64,000 nt of DNA from Vibrio sonorensis (GTDB lineage: Bacteria; Pseudomonadota; Gammaproteobacteria; Enterobacterales; Vibrionaceae): assembly GCF_001854765.1 (NCBI RefSeq), contig NZ_LJJE01000112.1, positions 1 through 64,000 of the forward strand, in the 5' to 3' direction. This document shows positions 28,177-36,803 of this stretch, piece by piece. Numbering within the stretch: the stretch's first letter is position 1; every line of letters begins with the position of its first letter. A program made the translations under genes and the position numbers. The notes under the pieces are model-generated. The model was not told the DNA's origin. It worked only from the letters and a program-made list of their open reading frames with translations, and made no database searches.

Positions 28177-29159
28177 ATGCAACATCTAGAAGAGATCATT
28201 GCTAACGCAAACGCTGCAATTGAAGCCGCGGAATCGTTAGTCGCACTTGACGAAGTGCGAGTTCAGTATCTAGGTAAGAAAGGTGAGTTAACGGCTCAAC
28301 TTCAAAGCTAGGCAAACTACCACCAGAAGAGCGCCGCAGTGCTGGTCAGGAGATCAACAAAGCGAAAGGCGTTGTTCAGCAGGCGATTGCTGCGCGTAAA
28401 GAAGCTTTGCAACGCGCCGAGCTAGAAGCGAAACTGGCTGCGGAAACCATCGATGTGACCCTTCCTGGTCGCCGTATCGAAAACGGTGGTCTGCACCCTG
28501 TTACTCGCACTGTTGAGCGAATCGAACAGTTCTTTGGTGAGCTAGGCTTTAGCACTGAGTCTGGTCCTGAAATTGAAGATGCATTCCACAACTTTGATGC
28601 ACTTAATATCGCAGAAGATCACCCTGCGCGTACTGACCATGATACCTTCTTCTTTAATCCAGATCTTATGTTGCGTACGCACACTTCTGGTGTACAGATC
28701 CGTACCATGGAAAACGGCAAGCCTCCTTTCCGCTTTATCGCTCCGGGTCGAGTTTATCGCAATGATTACGACCAAACGCATACGCCAATGTTCCATCAAG
28801 TGGAAGGTATGCTGGTGGACGAAAATGTCAACTTTGCTCAGCTCAAAGGCATCCTGCACGATTTCCTAACAAACTTCTTCGAAGAAGATCTGGAAGTTCG
28901 CTACCGCCCTTCATACTTCCCATTCACTGAACCTTCAATGGAAGTGGACGTGAAGCGTAAAGACGGCAAATGGCTAGAGATTCTTGGTTGTGGCATGGTT
29001 CACCCGAATGTTCTCCGCGCTGTTGGTATTGACCCTGAGAAGTACTCAGGCTTCGCGTTTGGTATCGGTATTGAGCGCCTTGCAATGCTTCGTTACGGTG
29101 TTAACGACCTACGTGCATTCTTTGAAAATGATCTGCGTTTCCTTAAACAGTTCAAATAA
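28177..29159 (+). CDS. pheS: Phenylalanine-tRNA ligase alpha subunit (one apparent frameshift)
   Basis: Essential enzyme subunit that charges tRNA-Phe; works as (alpha-beta)2 with PheT. The N-terminal coiled coil (MQHLEEIIANANAAIEAAESL) is followed by the class II catalytic core: PGRRIENGGLHPVTRT, FHNFDALNIAEDHPAR, DTFFF, RTHTSGVQIR, PGRVYRNDYDQTH, FHQVEGM, and GFAFGIGIERLAMLRYGV (motif 3). The frame stops after AQLQS; one added C (AGC CTA GGC) at about 28308 restores 327 residues, the normal length. Because the gene is essential, the lesion is almost certainly a sequencing error. GAGG precedes ATG 28177. Confidence 0.96.
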
Positions 29160-29177
29160 TCCAGAGGTTAATACACT

Positions 29178-31565
29178 ATGAAATTCAGCGAATCATGGCT
29201 TCGTGAGTGGGTTAACCCAGCGGTTAGCACTGACGAACTTACTCATCAAATTACAATGGCTGGCCTTGAGGTAGACGACGTTCTTCCTGTTGCTGGCACA
29301 TTTACTGGCGTCAAAGTAGGTCAGGTAGTCGAGTGCGGTCAGCACCCAGACGCGGACAAACTGCGCGTAACGAAAGTTGACGTTGGTGAAGCAGAACTAT
29401 TAGACATCGTTTGTGGTGCACCAAACTGTCGTCAAGGCCTAAAAGTGGCTGTTGCGACTGTCGGGGCGGTTCTTCCGGGCGATTTCAAAATCAAAAAAGC
29501 TAAACTTCGTGGCCAACCTTCTCACGGTATGCTTTGCTCGTTCTCAGAGCTAGGTATCGATGTTGAGTCTGACGGTATTCTTGAACTGGCAGAAGACGCG
29601 GCTATTGGTACAGATTTCCGCGAGTTCCTAGGTCTTGAAGACGTGACTGTTGACGTTGACCTAACGGCAAACCGCGCGGACTGTTTCAGCATTCGCGGTC
29701 TGGCCCGTGAAGTTGGCGTACTAAATCGCGCTGACGTTACCGAGCCTAAAGTAGAAGCGGTTGCTCCATCGATTGATGACATCATTTCTATCGATGTTAA
29801 AGCACCTGTTGCTTGTCCGCGTTACCTTGGCCGTGTGGTCAAGAATGTAAATGTAAAAGCAGAGACACCGCTTTGGATGCAGGAAAAACTGCGTCGCTGT
29901 GGCATTCGTTCTATCGACCCTGTTGTCGATATCACCAACTATGTTCTTCTAGAGCAAGGCCAACCAATGCACGCTTTTGATCTGGCTAAGATCGAAGGTG
30001 GTATTGTGGTTCGTATGGCAGAGCAGGGCGAGAAGTTAACCCTTCTAGATGGTACAGAAGCCGAACTTAATGACGATACATTAGTCGTTGCTGACCACAA
30101 CAAAGCGCTGGCGATTGCTGGTATCTTTGGCGGTGAAGAGTCGGGTGTAAACACCGAGACTAAAGACGTACTGCTTGAGTGTGCTTTCTTCGCTCCTGAC
30201 CACATTCGCGGCCGTGCACGTAGCTACGGCTTACACACTGATTCTTCTATGCGTTTTGAGCGCGGTGTGGATTTTGCACTGCAAACCAGCGCAATGGAAC
30301 GTGCAACTCAGCTGTTAGTTGAGATTTGTGGTGGTGACGTAGCACCAGTTGTTGCTAACGAATCACAAGCTGAGCTTCCAAAAGCGAATCAAGTCAGCCT
30401 TCGCCGTGAAAAACTAGACAATCTGCTGGGGCATCACATTGCAGATAGCGATGTGGTTGAAAGCCTAGAGCGTCTGGGTATGTCGGTAGAAACCACCGAT
30501 AAGGGTTGGACAGCAGTTGCACCGACTTGGCGTTTTGACATCGCTATCGAGCAAGATTTGATCGAAGAAGTTGGCCGTATTTACGGTTACGACAATATCC
30601 CAAATCAATCTCCAGCAGCGGCACTTAAGATGCACGATCACAAGGAAGCAAACCTTCCACTAAAACGCGTGCGTGATCTTCTTGTCGACCGCGGTTATCA
30701 CGAAGCCATCACTTACAGCTTTGTTGAACCAGAGCAGCAAAAACTGATTGTGCCAGATGTTGAGCCATTGGTACTTCCGTTCCCTATTTCGGTAGAGATG
30801 TCTGCGATGCGTTTAGGCCTTATTCAAGGTCTGTTGAATACTGTTGTTCACAACCAAAAACGTCAACAGCCTAGAGTGCGTTTGTTCGAGTACGGCCTTC
30901 GTTTTATTCCTTGTGAATCAGCGGAAAATGGCATGCGCCAAGAGCCTATGCTTGCAGGTGTTATTGCCGGTACTCGCAGCGAAGAGCATTGGGATATCGA
31001 CACCAACACTGTAGATTTCTTCGACCTTAAAGGTGATTTGGAAGCAGTGCTAGAACTCTCTTCCAACGAGAGCGCGTTTAGCTTTGCCGCGACCAAGCAT
31101 CCAGCGCTGCACCCAGGTCAATCAGCAGCTATCCTTGTTGATGGTAAAGAGATTGGTGTTATCGGTACTGTTCACCCTGAACTAGAGCGCAAGTTTGGTC
31201 TTAACGGCCGTACTATTGTGTTTGAAATCGAATGGTCATCGATCAACACCCGTATCATTCCAGAAGCGGTAGCCGTATCTAAGTTCCCATCAAACCGTCG
31301 CGATATTGCTCTAGTTGTTGATGAAGCGGTTGCCTCAGGTGAAGTGGTTAGTGCATGTCTAGAAGTGGGCGGAGAATTTTTAACTGACGCTCAGCTTTTT
31401 GATGTTTACATCGGAAAAGGAGTTGAAGAAGGTAAGAAGAGCCTTGCTATTGCCCTTAGCCTCCAATCTGTAGAGCGAACACTTGAAGATGCGGACATTG
31501 CTGGAGCGGTAGACGCCATTGTTGCTCATGTGGGTGACAAGTTTGGCGCCACACTGCGTGACTAA
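29178..31565 (+). CDS. pheT: Phenylalanine-tRNA ligase beta subunit
   Basis: 795 residues, the standard length, in the order tRNA-binding domain (VGQVVECGQHPDADKLRVTKVDVG, about 45-70), B3/B4 editing domain, B5 (RREKLDNLLGHHI...), catalytic-like core (VEEVGRIYGYDNIPN) and the C-terminal anticodon-binding FDX-ACB domain (SKFPSNRRDIALVVDE to VGDKFGATLRD). Starts 18 nt after pheS and is followed by a terminator. In E. coli ihfA follows pheT; here it does not. Confidence 0.98.
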   Translation: MKFSESWLREWVNPAVSTDELTHQITMAGLEVDDVLPVAGTFTGVKVGQVVECGQHPDADKLRVTKVDVGEAELLDIVCGAPNCRQGLKVAVATVGAVLPGDFKIKKAKLRGQPSHGMLCSFSELGIDVESDGILELAEDAAIGTDFREFLGLEDVTVDVDLTANRADCFSIRGLAREVGVLNRADVTEPKVEAVAPSIDDIISIDVKAPVACPRYLGRVVKNVNVKAETPLWMQEKLRRCGIRSIDPVVDITNYVLLEQGQPMHAFDLAKIEGGIVVRMAEQGEKLTLLDGTEAELNDDTLVVADHNKALAIAGIFGGEESGVNTETKDVLLECAFFAPDHIRGRARSYGLHTDSSMRFERGVDFALQTSAMERATQLLVEICGGDVAPVVANESQAELPKANQVSLRREKLDNLLGHHIADSDVVESLERLGMSVETTDKGWTAVAPTWRFDIAIEQDLIEEVGRIYGYDNIPNQSPAAALKMHDHKEANLPLKRVRDLLVDRGYHEAITYSFVEPEQQKLIVPDVEPLVLPFPISVEMSAMRLGLIQGLLNTVVHNQKRQQPRVRLFEYGLRFIPCESAENGMRQEPMLAGVIAGTRSEEHWDIDTNTVDFFDLKGDLEAVLELSSNESAFSFAATKHPALHPGQSAAILVDGKEIGVIGTVHPELERKFGLNGRTIVFEIEWSSINTRIIPEAVAVSKFPSNRRDIALVVDEAVASGEVVSACLEVGGEFLTDAQLFDVYIGKGVEEGKKSLAIALSLQSVERTLEDADIAGAVDAIVAHVGDKFGATLRD

Positions 31566-31586
31566 GTTATTGTCATTTAAGTGAAA

Positions 31587-31610
31587 AAGCAGGCTTTGGC
31601 CTGCTTTTTT
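31587..31610 (+). terminator. pheST terminator
   Basis: AAGCAGGC-TTTG-GCCTGCTT followed by TTTTTTC. Confidence 0.9.
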
Positions 31611-31623
31611 TCTTTTTGCCCGA

Positions 31624-31653
31624 TAAAAAAAGAGCGCCACTATGGGCGCTCTT
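31624..31653 (-). terminator. Minus-strand terminator with no annotated gene before it
   Basis: AAGAGCGCC-ACTATG-GGCGCTCTT, with TTTTTTTATCG on the minus strand. No minus-strand gene lies to the right, so it may end a small RNA or antisense transcript from 31660-31900. Confidence 0.6.
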
Positions 31654-31655
31654 AT

Positions 31656-32092
31656 TGCTTTCAACATCAGTAAAATGCAGCTATATCCATCCTTCTTAAA
31701 GTAACTGCCAAAGGCAGTGGCCAAACCCTAAAAAGGCTTTAGGAGCATTTGAGAAATTGAAAGGCAACTCTTCCTATTTGCTCATAGATTAACCATAGTA
31801 GCAAGTCTAGTTTCTCGCTAAGTGTAGCGAGCTTCTTACATTCGTTATACGATTTTTTTCGATCGCTATCGCTGATTTACACACCATATTGCCCTCAGCT
31901 TAAAAAAAACACAAATAAACCTTATTTTTGAAACGGCGTTTTACTACACCTGTCACACTAATTGGTATTTTGTGAATATTAAAATGAAATGATGTTTCAT
32001 TATTTGTTTTGCTCAACTAAAATTATGCTACTAAGACATTCAATAGGCGTCATCATTTCTCGCTAAGCCTAAAAAATTCTAGGAGTTGTAGT
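31656..32092. other. Intergenic region upstream of the sulfated-glycan cluster
   Basis: No protein gene is supported; the minus-strand frame 31380-31724 is a shadow of pheT. The region holds the KdgR-like palindrome at 31985-31999 and a possible -10 (TATGCT, about 32024). A TCTCGCTAAGTGTAGCGAG hairpin lies near 31813-31831. Confidence 0.4.
31985..31999. promoter_or_regulatory. KdgR-type operator before the SulP gene
   Basis: TGAAATGATGTTTCA, a perfect TGAAA-N5-TTTCA dyad (extended ATGAAA...TTTCAT), 94 bp before the SulP start. It matches the known KdgR consensus, and kdgR is in this window. Confidence 0.75.
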
Positions 32093-33718
32093 ATGCGTGT
32101 GTTGAGCAAAGCTCAATTGGAAACGTGGATTCCGTTTATGGCGTGGCTGCCAAAATGCAACAAAAACACCTTAACCGCTGACTTTTGGGCTGGGTTAACG
32201 GGTGCAATTATCGTTCTTCCTCAAGGTATTGCCTATGCAATGATCGCTGGCCTACCTCCACAATACGGATTATATACCGCAATCGTTCCTGCGATCATCG
32301 CAGCAATGTTTGGTTCTTCTCATCACTTAATCTCAGGACCAACAGCCGCGTTGTCGGTGATTGTATTTACCACCATCAGCCAATATGCGGCACCGGGAAC
32401 CCCTCTTTATATTCAGTTGTGCCTTACTCTGACGTTTTGTGCCGGTATTGTGCAAGTGCTGTTTGGCCTAATGCGCTTTGGCGCTTTGGTTAATTTCGTT
32501 TCACATTCAGTGGTACTTGGGTTTACCGCTGGTGCAGCAGTAGTTATCGGTGTTAGTCAACTAAAACACGTTTTAGGTCTGGCATACCCATCAGAACAAA
32601 CCGCTTGGCTTAACTTACAGCAGTTCTTCTCTCATATTTCTGAGTTTCAATTTAACGAGTTGATGATAGCCGTCATCACTATAGTGACTTGTATTGCCGT
32701 TAAGCGTTTTTTACCTCGTCTACCTCATATGCTAATCGCAATGTTAATCGCAATGGCTTTCGCTTTCGTGTTTACCAGCATAGGTAAAGAGGTCGCTTTG
32801 GTTGGGGATGTAGGCGAAGTGATGCTTAGCGCGTCTGTTCCTCACCTTGGTATGTCGGAAATTGAATCAATGCTAGCCGGAATTTTTGCCGTTGCCATTT
32901 TGGGTCTAGTCGAAGCTATTTCTATCAGTCGTTCTGTTGCTTTGAAGTCGAGACAAAGGCTAGACAGTAATCAAGAGTTCGTAGGACAAGGGCTATCAAA
33001 TGTGATTGGTGCATTTTTCAGCTGCTATATGTCTTCTGGCTCGTTCACTCGCAGCGGAGTCAACTACTCAAGTGGTGCGAAAACGCCGCTCGCTGCTGTT
33101 TTTGCGGCGGTATTGTTGCTGGTTATTATGATGGTCGGTGGCCAATACGCTTCGTATATTCCCAATGCTGGAATGGCAGGGCTGCTGTTAATTGTTGCGT
33201 GGAACCTCGTCGATTTACACCATATCAAGGAACTGCTTAACCACGACCTTAAAGAGGCGTTTGTGCTTGGTTCTACCTTCTTTGCGGCCTTAATTCTTCA
33301 CCTAGAGCTATCTATTTACGTAGGCGTTTTTGTCTCTCTGTTTTTCTATCTGCGCAGAACATCCAAACCCGCTGTTGAGCAGGTTGAGCACCGTGATCTC
33401 ATTGAAGGTCTGGACCGAGATACTCAAATTGTACGCGTGAATGGTTCTATCTTTTATGGCTGCGTTCAGCACCTTCATCAAGAACTAGAAAGCTTAAATG
33501 GTAAGCGTCTGATCATTCTCGGGCGTGGCATCAATTTTATCGACCACTTAGGTGTGCAGATGCTTGATGACTTTATCGAAAGCAGCCAAAAAGAAGTCTA
33601 CTTTTGTCGATTTAAACGAGGTCCAAAGTCGGCATTACTCAAGTCAGGTCAGCATATTCACGAAACGCATTTCTCCGAGCGGCTGACTCCTCTACTTGAT
33701 TCAATAATTAAAAGGTAA
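32093..33718 (+). CDS. SulP-family anion transporter with STAS domain
   Basis: Inner-membrane transporter of the SLC26/SulP family (sulfate, bicarbonate or other anions). 541 residues: an N-terminal membrane domain of 10-14 helices with the family motif GLTGAIIVLPQGIAYAMIAGLPPQYGLYTAIVP (about 34-66) and a C-terminal STAS domain (about 430-541, HRDLIEGLDRDTQIVRVNGSIFYG). CTAGGAG precedes the ATG. It is the first gene of a run with galE, galT and probably kduD under a KdgR-type site. Its link to sulfatases suggests handling of the sulfate released in the cell, but the direction of transport cannot be read from sequence. Confidence 0.9.
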   Translation: MRVLSKAQLETWIPFMAWLPKCNKNTLTADFWAGLTGAIIVLPQGIAYAMIAGLPPQYGLYTAIVPAIIAAMFGSSHHLISGPTAALSVIVFTTISQYAAPGTPLYIQLCLTLTFCAGIVQVLFGLMRFGALVNFVSHSVVLGFTAGAAVVIGVSQLKHVLGLAYPSEQTAWLNLQQFFSHISEFQFNELMIAVITIVTCIAVKRFLPRLPHMLIAMLIAMAFAFVFTSIGKEVALVGDVGEVMLSASVPHLGMSEIESMLAGIFAVAILGLVEAISISRSVALKSRQRLDSNQEFVGQGLSNVIGAFFSCYMSSGSFTRSGVNYSSGAKTPLAAVFAAVLLLVIMMVGGQYASYIPNAGMAGLLLIVAWNLVDLHHIKELLNHDLKEAFVLGSTFFAALILHLELSIYVGVFVSLFFYLRRTSKPAVEQVEHRDLIEGLDRDTQIVRVNGSIFYGCVQHLHQELESLNGKRLIILGRGINFIDHLGVQMLDDFIESSQKEVYFCRFKRGPKSALLKSGQHIHETHFSERLTPLLDSIIKR

Positions 33719-33722
33719 GTGT

Positions 33723-34737
33723 ATGAAAGTTTTAGTGACAGGCGGCTGTGGTTACATTGGCAGTCACGCTTGTGTAGCCTGAGTCATTCTGGGTATACCC
33801 CCATCATCTTAGACAACTTTTGCAATTCTAGCCAAGCGATCCTAGAACCCTTGTCAGCGCTATGCAAGGAACGTCCTCACTGTTATCACGGAGACATTCG
33901 AGACTCGCAGACACTCAAAACCATTTTTGCCGACCACGATATACAAGCTGTGATGCATTTTGCCGGGCTTAAAGCGGTGGGTGAGTCAACAGAGAAGCCT
34001 CTGGAATACTACGACAATAATGTCAATGGTACTTTGAACCTCGTCGCCGCTATGAAAGAAGCGGGTGTTAACCAGATGATATTTAGTTCCTCTGCAACGG
34101 TGTATGGAGATCCTGCAAAGGTTCCTATTGATGAGTCGATGCCGACTGGTGGAACCACCAACCTTATGGAACGAGTAAGTACATGGTGGAACGATGTTTG
34201 ACAGACATTGCAGAGGCTCATCCGGAAATGAGTATTTGCTTGTTGCGCTACTTTAACCCTGTAGGTGCTCATCCGTCCGGATTGATAGGTGAAGATCCCA
34301 GCGGTATTCCAAACAACCTAATGCCATTTATTACCCAAGTTGCTATCGGTAGACGCGAGGTACTTTCTGTATTTGGTGATGACTACCCAACTATAGATGG
34401 CACCGGAGTCAGAGACTATATCCACGTTGAAGATCTTGTTGACGGCCATGTCGCTGCACTAAAAACGCTGGCCGATCGCTCAGGTTTACACGTTTACAAC
34501 TTAGGAACGGGGCAGGGAACCAGCGTACTCGAAATGGTATCTGCGATGGAAAAAGCCGTTGGTAAAGCAATCCCGACTCAAATAATGCCGCGCCGCAGCG
34601 GTGACATCGCCCAGTGTTATGCAGATGCGTCTAAAGCAGCTCGCGAATTGAATTGGCAAGCCAAACACAATCTGGATGCAATGACTGCCCATAGCTGGAA
34701 CTGGCAAAGCAAAAATCCCCAAGGTTACGGTAAGTAA
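33723..34737 (+). CDS. galE: UDP-glucose 4-epimerase GalE (two apparent frameshifts)
   Basis: NAD-dependent SDR enzyme that interconverts UDP-galactose and UDP-glucose. MKVLVTGGCGYIGSHACVA (Rossmann GxxGxxG) ends in a false stop; one added C at about 33779 continues as LSHSGYTPIILDNF. A second break after GGTTN is repaired by a C at about 34163, giving PYGTSKYMVERCL with the catalytic YxxxK. The repaired protein has 338 residues, as in E. coli. LLRYFNPVGAHPSG and GTGVRDYIHVEDL are intact. Five bases after the SulP stop, 16 bases before galT. It recycles UDP-galactose made by GalT in the breakdown pathway. Confidence 0.93.
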
Positions 34738-34753
34738 AACAATAGGAAACTCC

Positions 34754-35794
34754 ATGTCTAATTTTGATGTAACAGACCACCCTCACCGCCGCTTTAACCC
34801 TTTGACAGGGGAATGGGTTTTAGTTTCACCGCACCGCGCGAAAAGACCTTGGCAAGGACAACAAGAAAGCGTTTCTGATGAGCAACTACCAAGCTATGAC
34901 GAAGAGTGCTTTTTATGCCCAAGTAATAAGCGAATCAGTGGTGATGTAAACCCTGATTACCAAGGCACGTACGTGTTTAAAAATGACTTTGCTGCGTTAA
35001 AAACTGATACGCCTGTAGCAGACTCTCTTGATGACCCATTGCTAAAAATGGAGAGTGCGCGCGGTGAAAGCCGTGTGATCTGTTTCTCTCCAGATCACAG
35101 TAAAACGTTACCAGAGCTTTCCAGTAAAGCGATCGAACAGGTTATCGCTACTTGGGTAGAACAAACTAAGGAGCTCGGTGAACAGTATCCTTGGGTTCAA
35201 GTGTTTGAAAACAAGGGTGAAGCGATGGGGTGCTCTCAACCTCATCCGCATGGTCAAATCTGGGCTAATGGTTTTGTTCCTAGTGAGATAGCTAGAAAAG
35301 ATCGAAACCTAGCCAGCTACTATCAAGAAAATGAGCGTGCCTTACTACAAGATTACGTGGAAAGAGAGCTAAAGGATGGCGAACGAGTTGTTGTCGAAAC
35401 CGAACATTGGATCGCGGTAGTGCCTTATTGGGCAGCGTGGCCATTTGAAACCATGCTATTGCCGAAGAAGTCAGTGGCAAGGTTGACAGCCCTTAGCGAA
35501 GTGCAAAAACAAGACTTAGCTTTGGCAATCAAAGAACTGACCAGTCGTTATGACAACCTTTTTAATTGCTCATTCCCTTACTCAATGGGTTGGCACGGCG
35601 CACCTTTTACCAATGATTCTGCCGAACACTGGACAGTTCACGCTACCTTCTATCCTCCTTTATTGCGCAGTGCAACGGTTAGAAAGTTTATGGTTGGTTA
35701 CGAAATGTTGGCGGAAAGCCAACGTGATCTTACACCAGAACAAGCGGCGCAGCGCCTTAGAGACGTAAGCCCAGTCCACTACAAACAACAATAA
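34754..35794 (+). CDS. galT: Galactose-1-phosphate uridylyltransferase GalT
   Basis: Transfers UMP from UDP-glucose to galactose-1-phosphate through a covalent histidine-UMP intermediate. 346 residues. The active-site HPH triad is in GCSQPHPHGQIWA (about 160-170). The zinc-binding CFLCPSNKR and the ENKGEAMG block are conserved. No galactokinase gene is present in the cluster; the GH112 phosphorylase encoded 3 kb downstream would supply galactose-1-phosphate directly. Confidence 0.95.
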   Translation: MSNFDVTDHPHRRFNPLTGEWVLVSPHRAKRPWQGQQESVSDEQLPSYDEECFLCPSNKRISGDVNPDYQGTYVFKNDFAALKTDTPVADSLDDPLLKMESARGESRVICFSPDHSKTLPELSSKAIEQVIATWVEQTKELGEQYPWVQVFENKGEAMGCSQPHPHGQIWANGFVPSEIARKDRNLASYYQENERALLQDYVERELKDGERVVVETEHWIAVVPYWAAWPFETMLLPKKSVARLTALSEVQKQDLALAIKELTSRYDNLFNCSFPYSMGWHGAPFTNDSAEHWTVHATFYPPLLRSATVRKFMVGYEMLAESQRDLTPEQAAQRLRDVSPVHYKQQ

Positions 35795-35820
35795 CAGATT
35801 TGCAAAAAGCAATGAGTAAT

Positions 35821-35850
35821 GACCTCTGGCGATAGCGAGAGGTCGTTTTA
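35821..35850 (+). terminator. Hairpin between galT and kduD
   Basis: GACCTCT-GGCGATAGCG-AGAGGTC followed by GTTTTA. A weak terminator or processing hairpin; kduD may be partly read through from galT. Confidence 0.5.
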
Positions 35851-35870
35851 AAGCATTCAAAGGAAACGCT

Positions 35871-36632
35871 ATGACAGAACAACTATTTAACTTACACGGT
35901 AAAGTCGCAATGGTTACCGGGTGTAACACTGGTCTAGGACAAGCTATGGCAGTAGCACTGGCAGAAGCCGGCTGTGATATTGTTGGTGTAAATCACTCTA
36001 ATGCGGGTGATACGCCAGAAAAAGTGGCGAGCTTGGGGCGACAATTTTACGGTTTTACTGCCGATTTGAGTCAACAAACAGAACTTTCCGACATCGTTGA
36101 GCAAGCAGTATCGGCAGCAGGGAGACTGGACATTTTGGTCAACAATGCCGGTATTATTCGCCGCACAAATGCTATCGACTTTACAGAGCAAGACTGGGAT
36201 GACGTTATGAACGTCAATTTAAAAAGTGTTTTCTTCCTTTCTCAGTTAGTTGCCCGTGAGTTTGAAAAGCAAAAATCGGGTGGGAAAATCATCAATATAG
36301 CGTCTATGTTATCGTTTCAGGGGGGTATTCAAGTGCCTTCTTACACGGCGTCTAAGAGTGGCGTGATGGGTTTAACCCGTTTGCTCGCCAACGAGTGGGC
36401 TGGAAAAGGCATTAATGTGAATGCCATTGCTCCCGGTTATATGCAGACAAACAACACCCAAGCGCTGCGCGATGATGAGCAACGCAATAAAGAAATACTA
36501 AGTCGAATTCCAGCTCAGCGTTGGGGAGAGCCGCAAGACTTGGCCGGACCAACAGTTTTCCTTGCCTCGAATGCTTCCGACTATGTGAACGGCTACACCA
36601 TAGCCGTAGATGGCGGCTGGTTAGCAAGATAA
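35871..36632 (+). CDS. kduD: 2-dehydro-3-deoxy-D-gluconate 5-dehydrogenase KduD
   Basis: Short-chain dehydrogenase that reduces 5-keto-3-deoxyuronate-derived 2,5-diketo-3-deoxygluconate to KDG, in the breakdown of unsaturated uronates released by GH88. 253 residues. Motifs: TGCNTGLG cofactor site, ILVNNAGIIRRT, catalytic Tyr-Lys in SYTASKSGVMGLTR, and the KduD-like end YVNGYTIAVDGGWLAR. AAAGGAAA precedes the ATG. The isomerase KduI, kinase KdgK and aldolase Eda expected for the full path are not in the window. Confidence 0.9.
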   Translation: MTEQLFNLHGKVAMVTGCNTGLGQAMAVALAEAGCDIVGVNHSNAGDTPEKVASLGRQFYGFTADLSQQTELSDIVEQAVSAAGRLDILVNNAGIIRRTNAIDFTEQDWDDVMNVNLKSVFFLSQLVAREFEKQKSGGKIINIASMLSFQGGIQVPSYTASKSGVMGLTRLLANEWAGKGINVNAIAPGYMQTNNTQALRDDEQRNKEILSRIPAQRWGEPQDLAGPTVFLASNASDYVNGYTIAVDGGWLAR

Positions 36633-36635
36633 ATA

Positions 36636-36658
36636 AGGGCTGCGATGCAGCCTTTTTT
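36636..36658 (+). terminator. kduD terminator
   Basis: GGCTGC-GAT-GCAGCC followed by TTTTTT. Confidence 0.85.
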
Positions 36659-36677
36659 AATATCTAAACCATTTAAA

Positions 36678-36692
36678 TGAAAAGCTGTTTCA
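36678..36692. promoter_or_regulatory. KdgR-type operator before the GH88 gene
   Basis: TGAAAAGCTGTTTCA, a perfect TGAAA-N5-TTTCA dyad, 112 bp before the GH88 start codon. Confidence 0.78.
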
Positions 36693-36803
36693 AAAAATGT
36701 GAGCAACCTTTGCGTTTAATATTGGTTAGTTGGATATGATGTATCTATATTATTGATAAGCATATCGCTATATCGACAAATGTTGTTAAGAGAGTATTGT
36801 TTC

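Noticed and set aside
28177..28320. Possible programmed frameshift or split pheS
   Set aside because: No slippery heptamer or stimulatory structure is seen, and the same one-base loss recurs in unrelated genes, so a sequencing error is far more likely.
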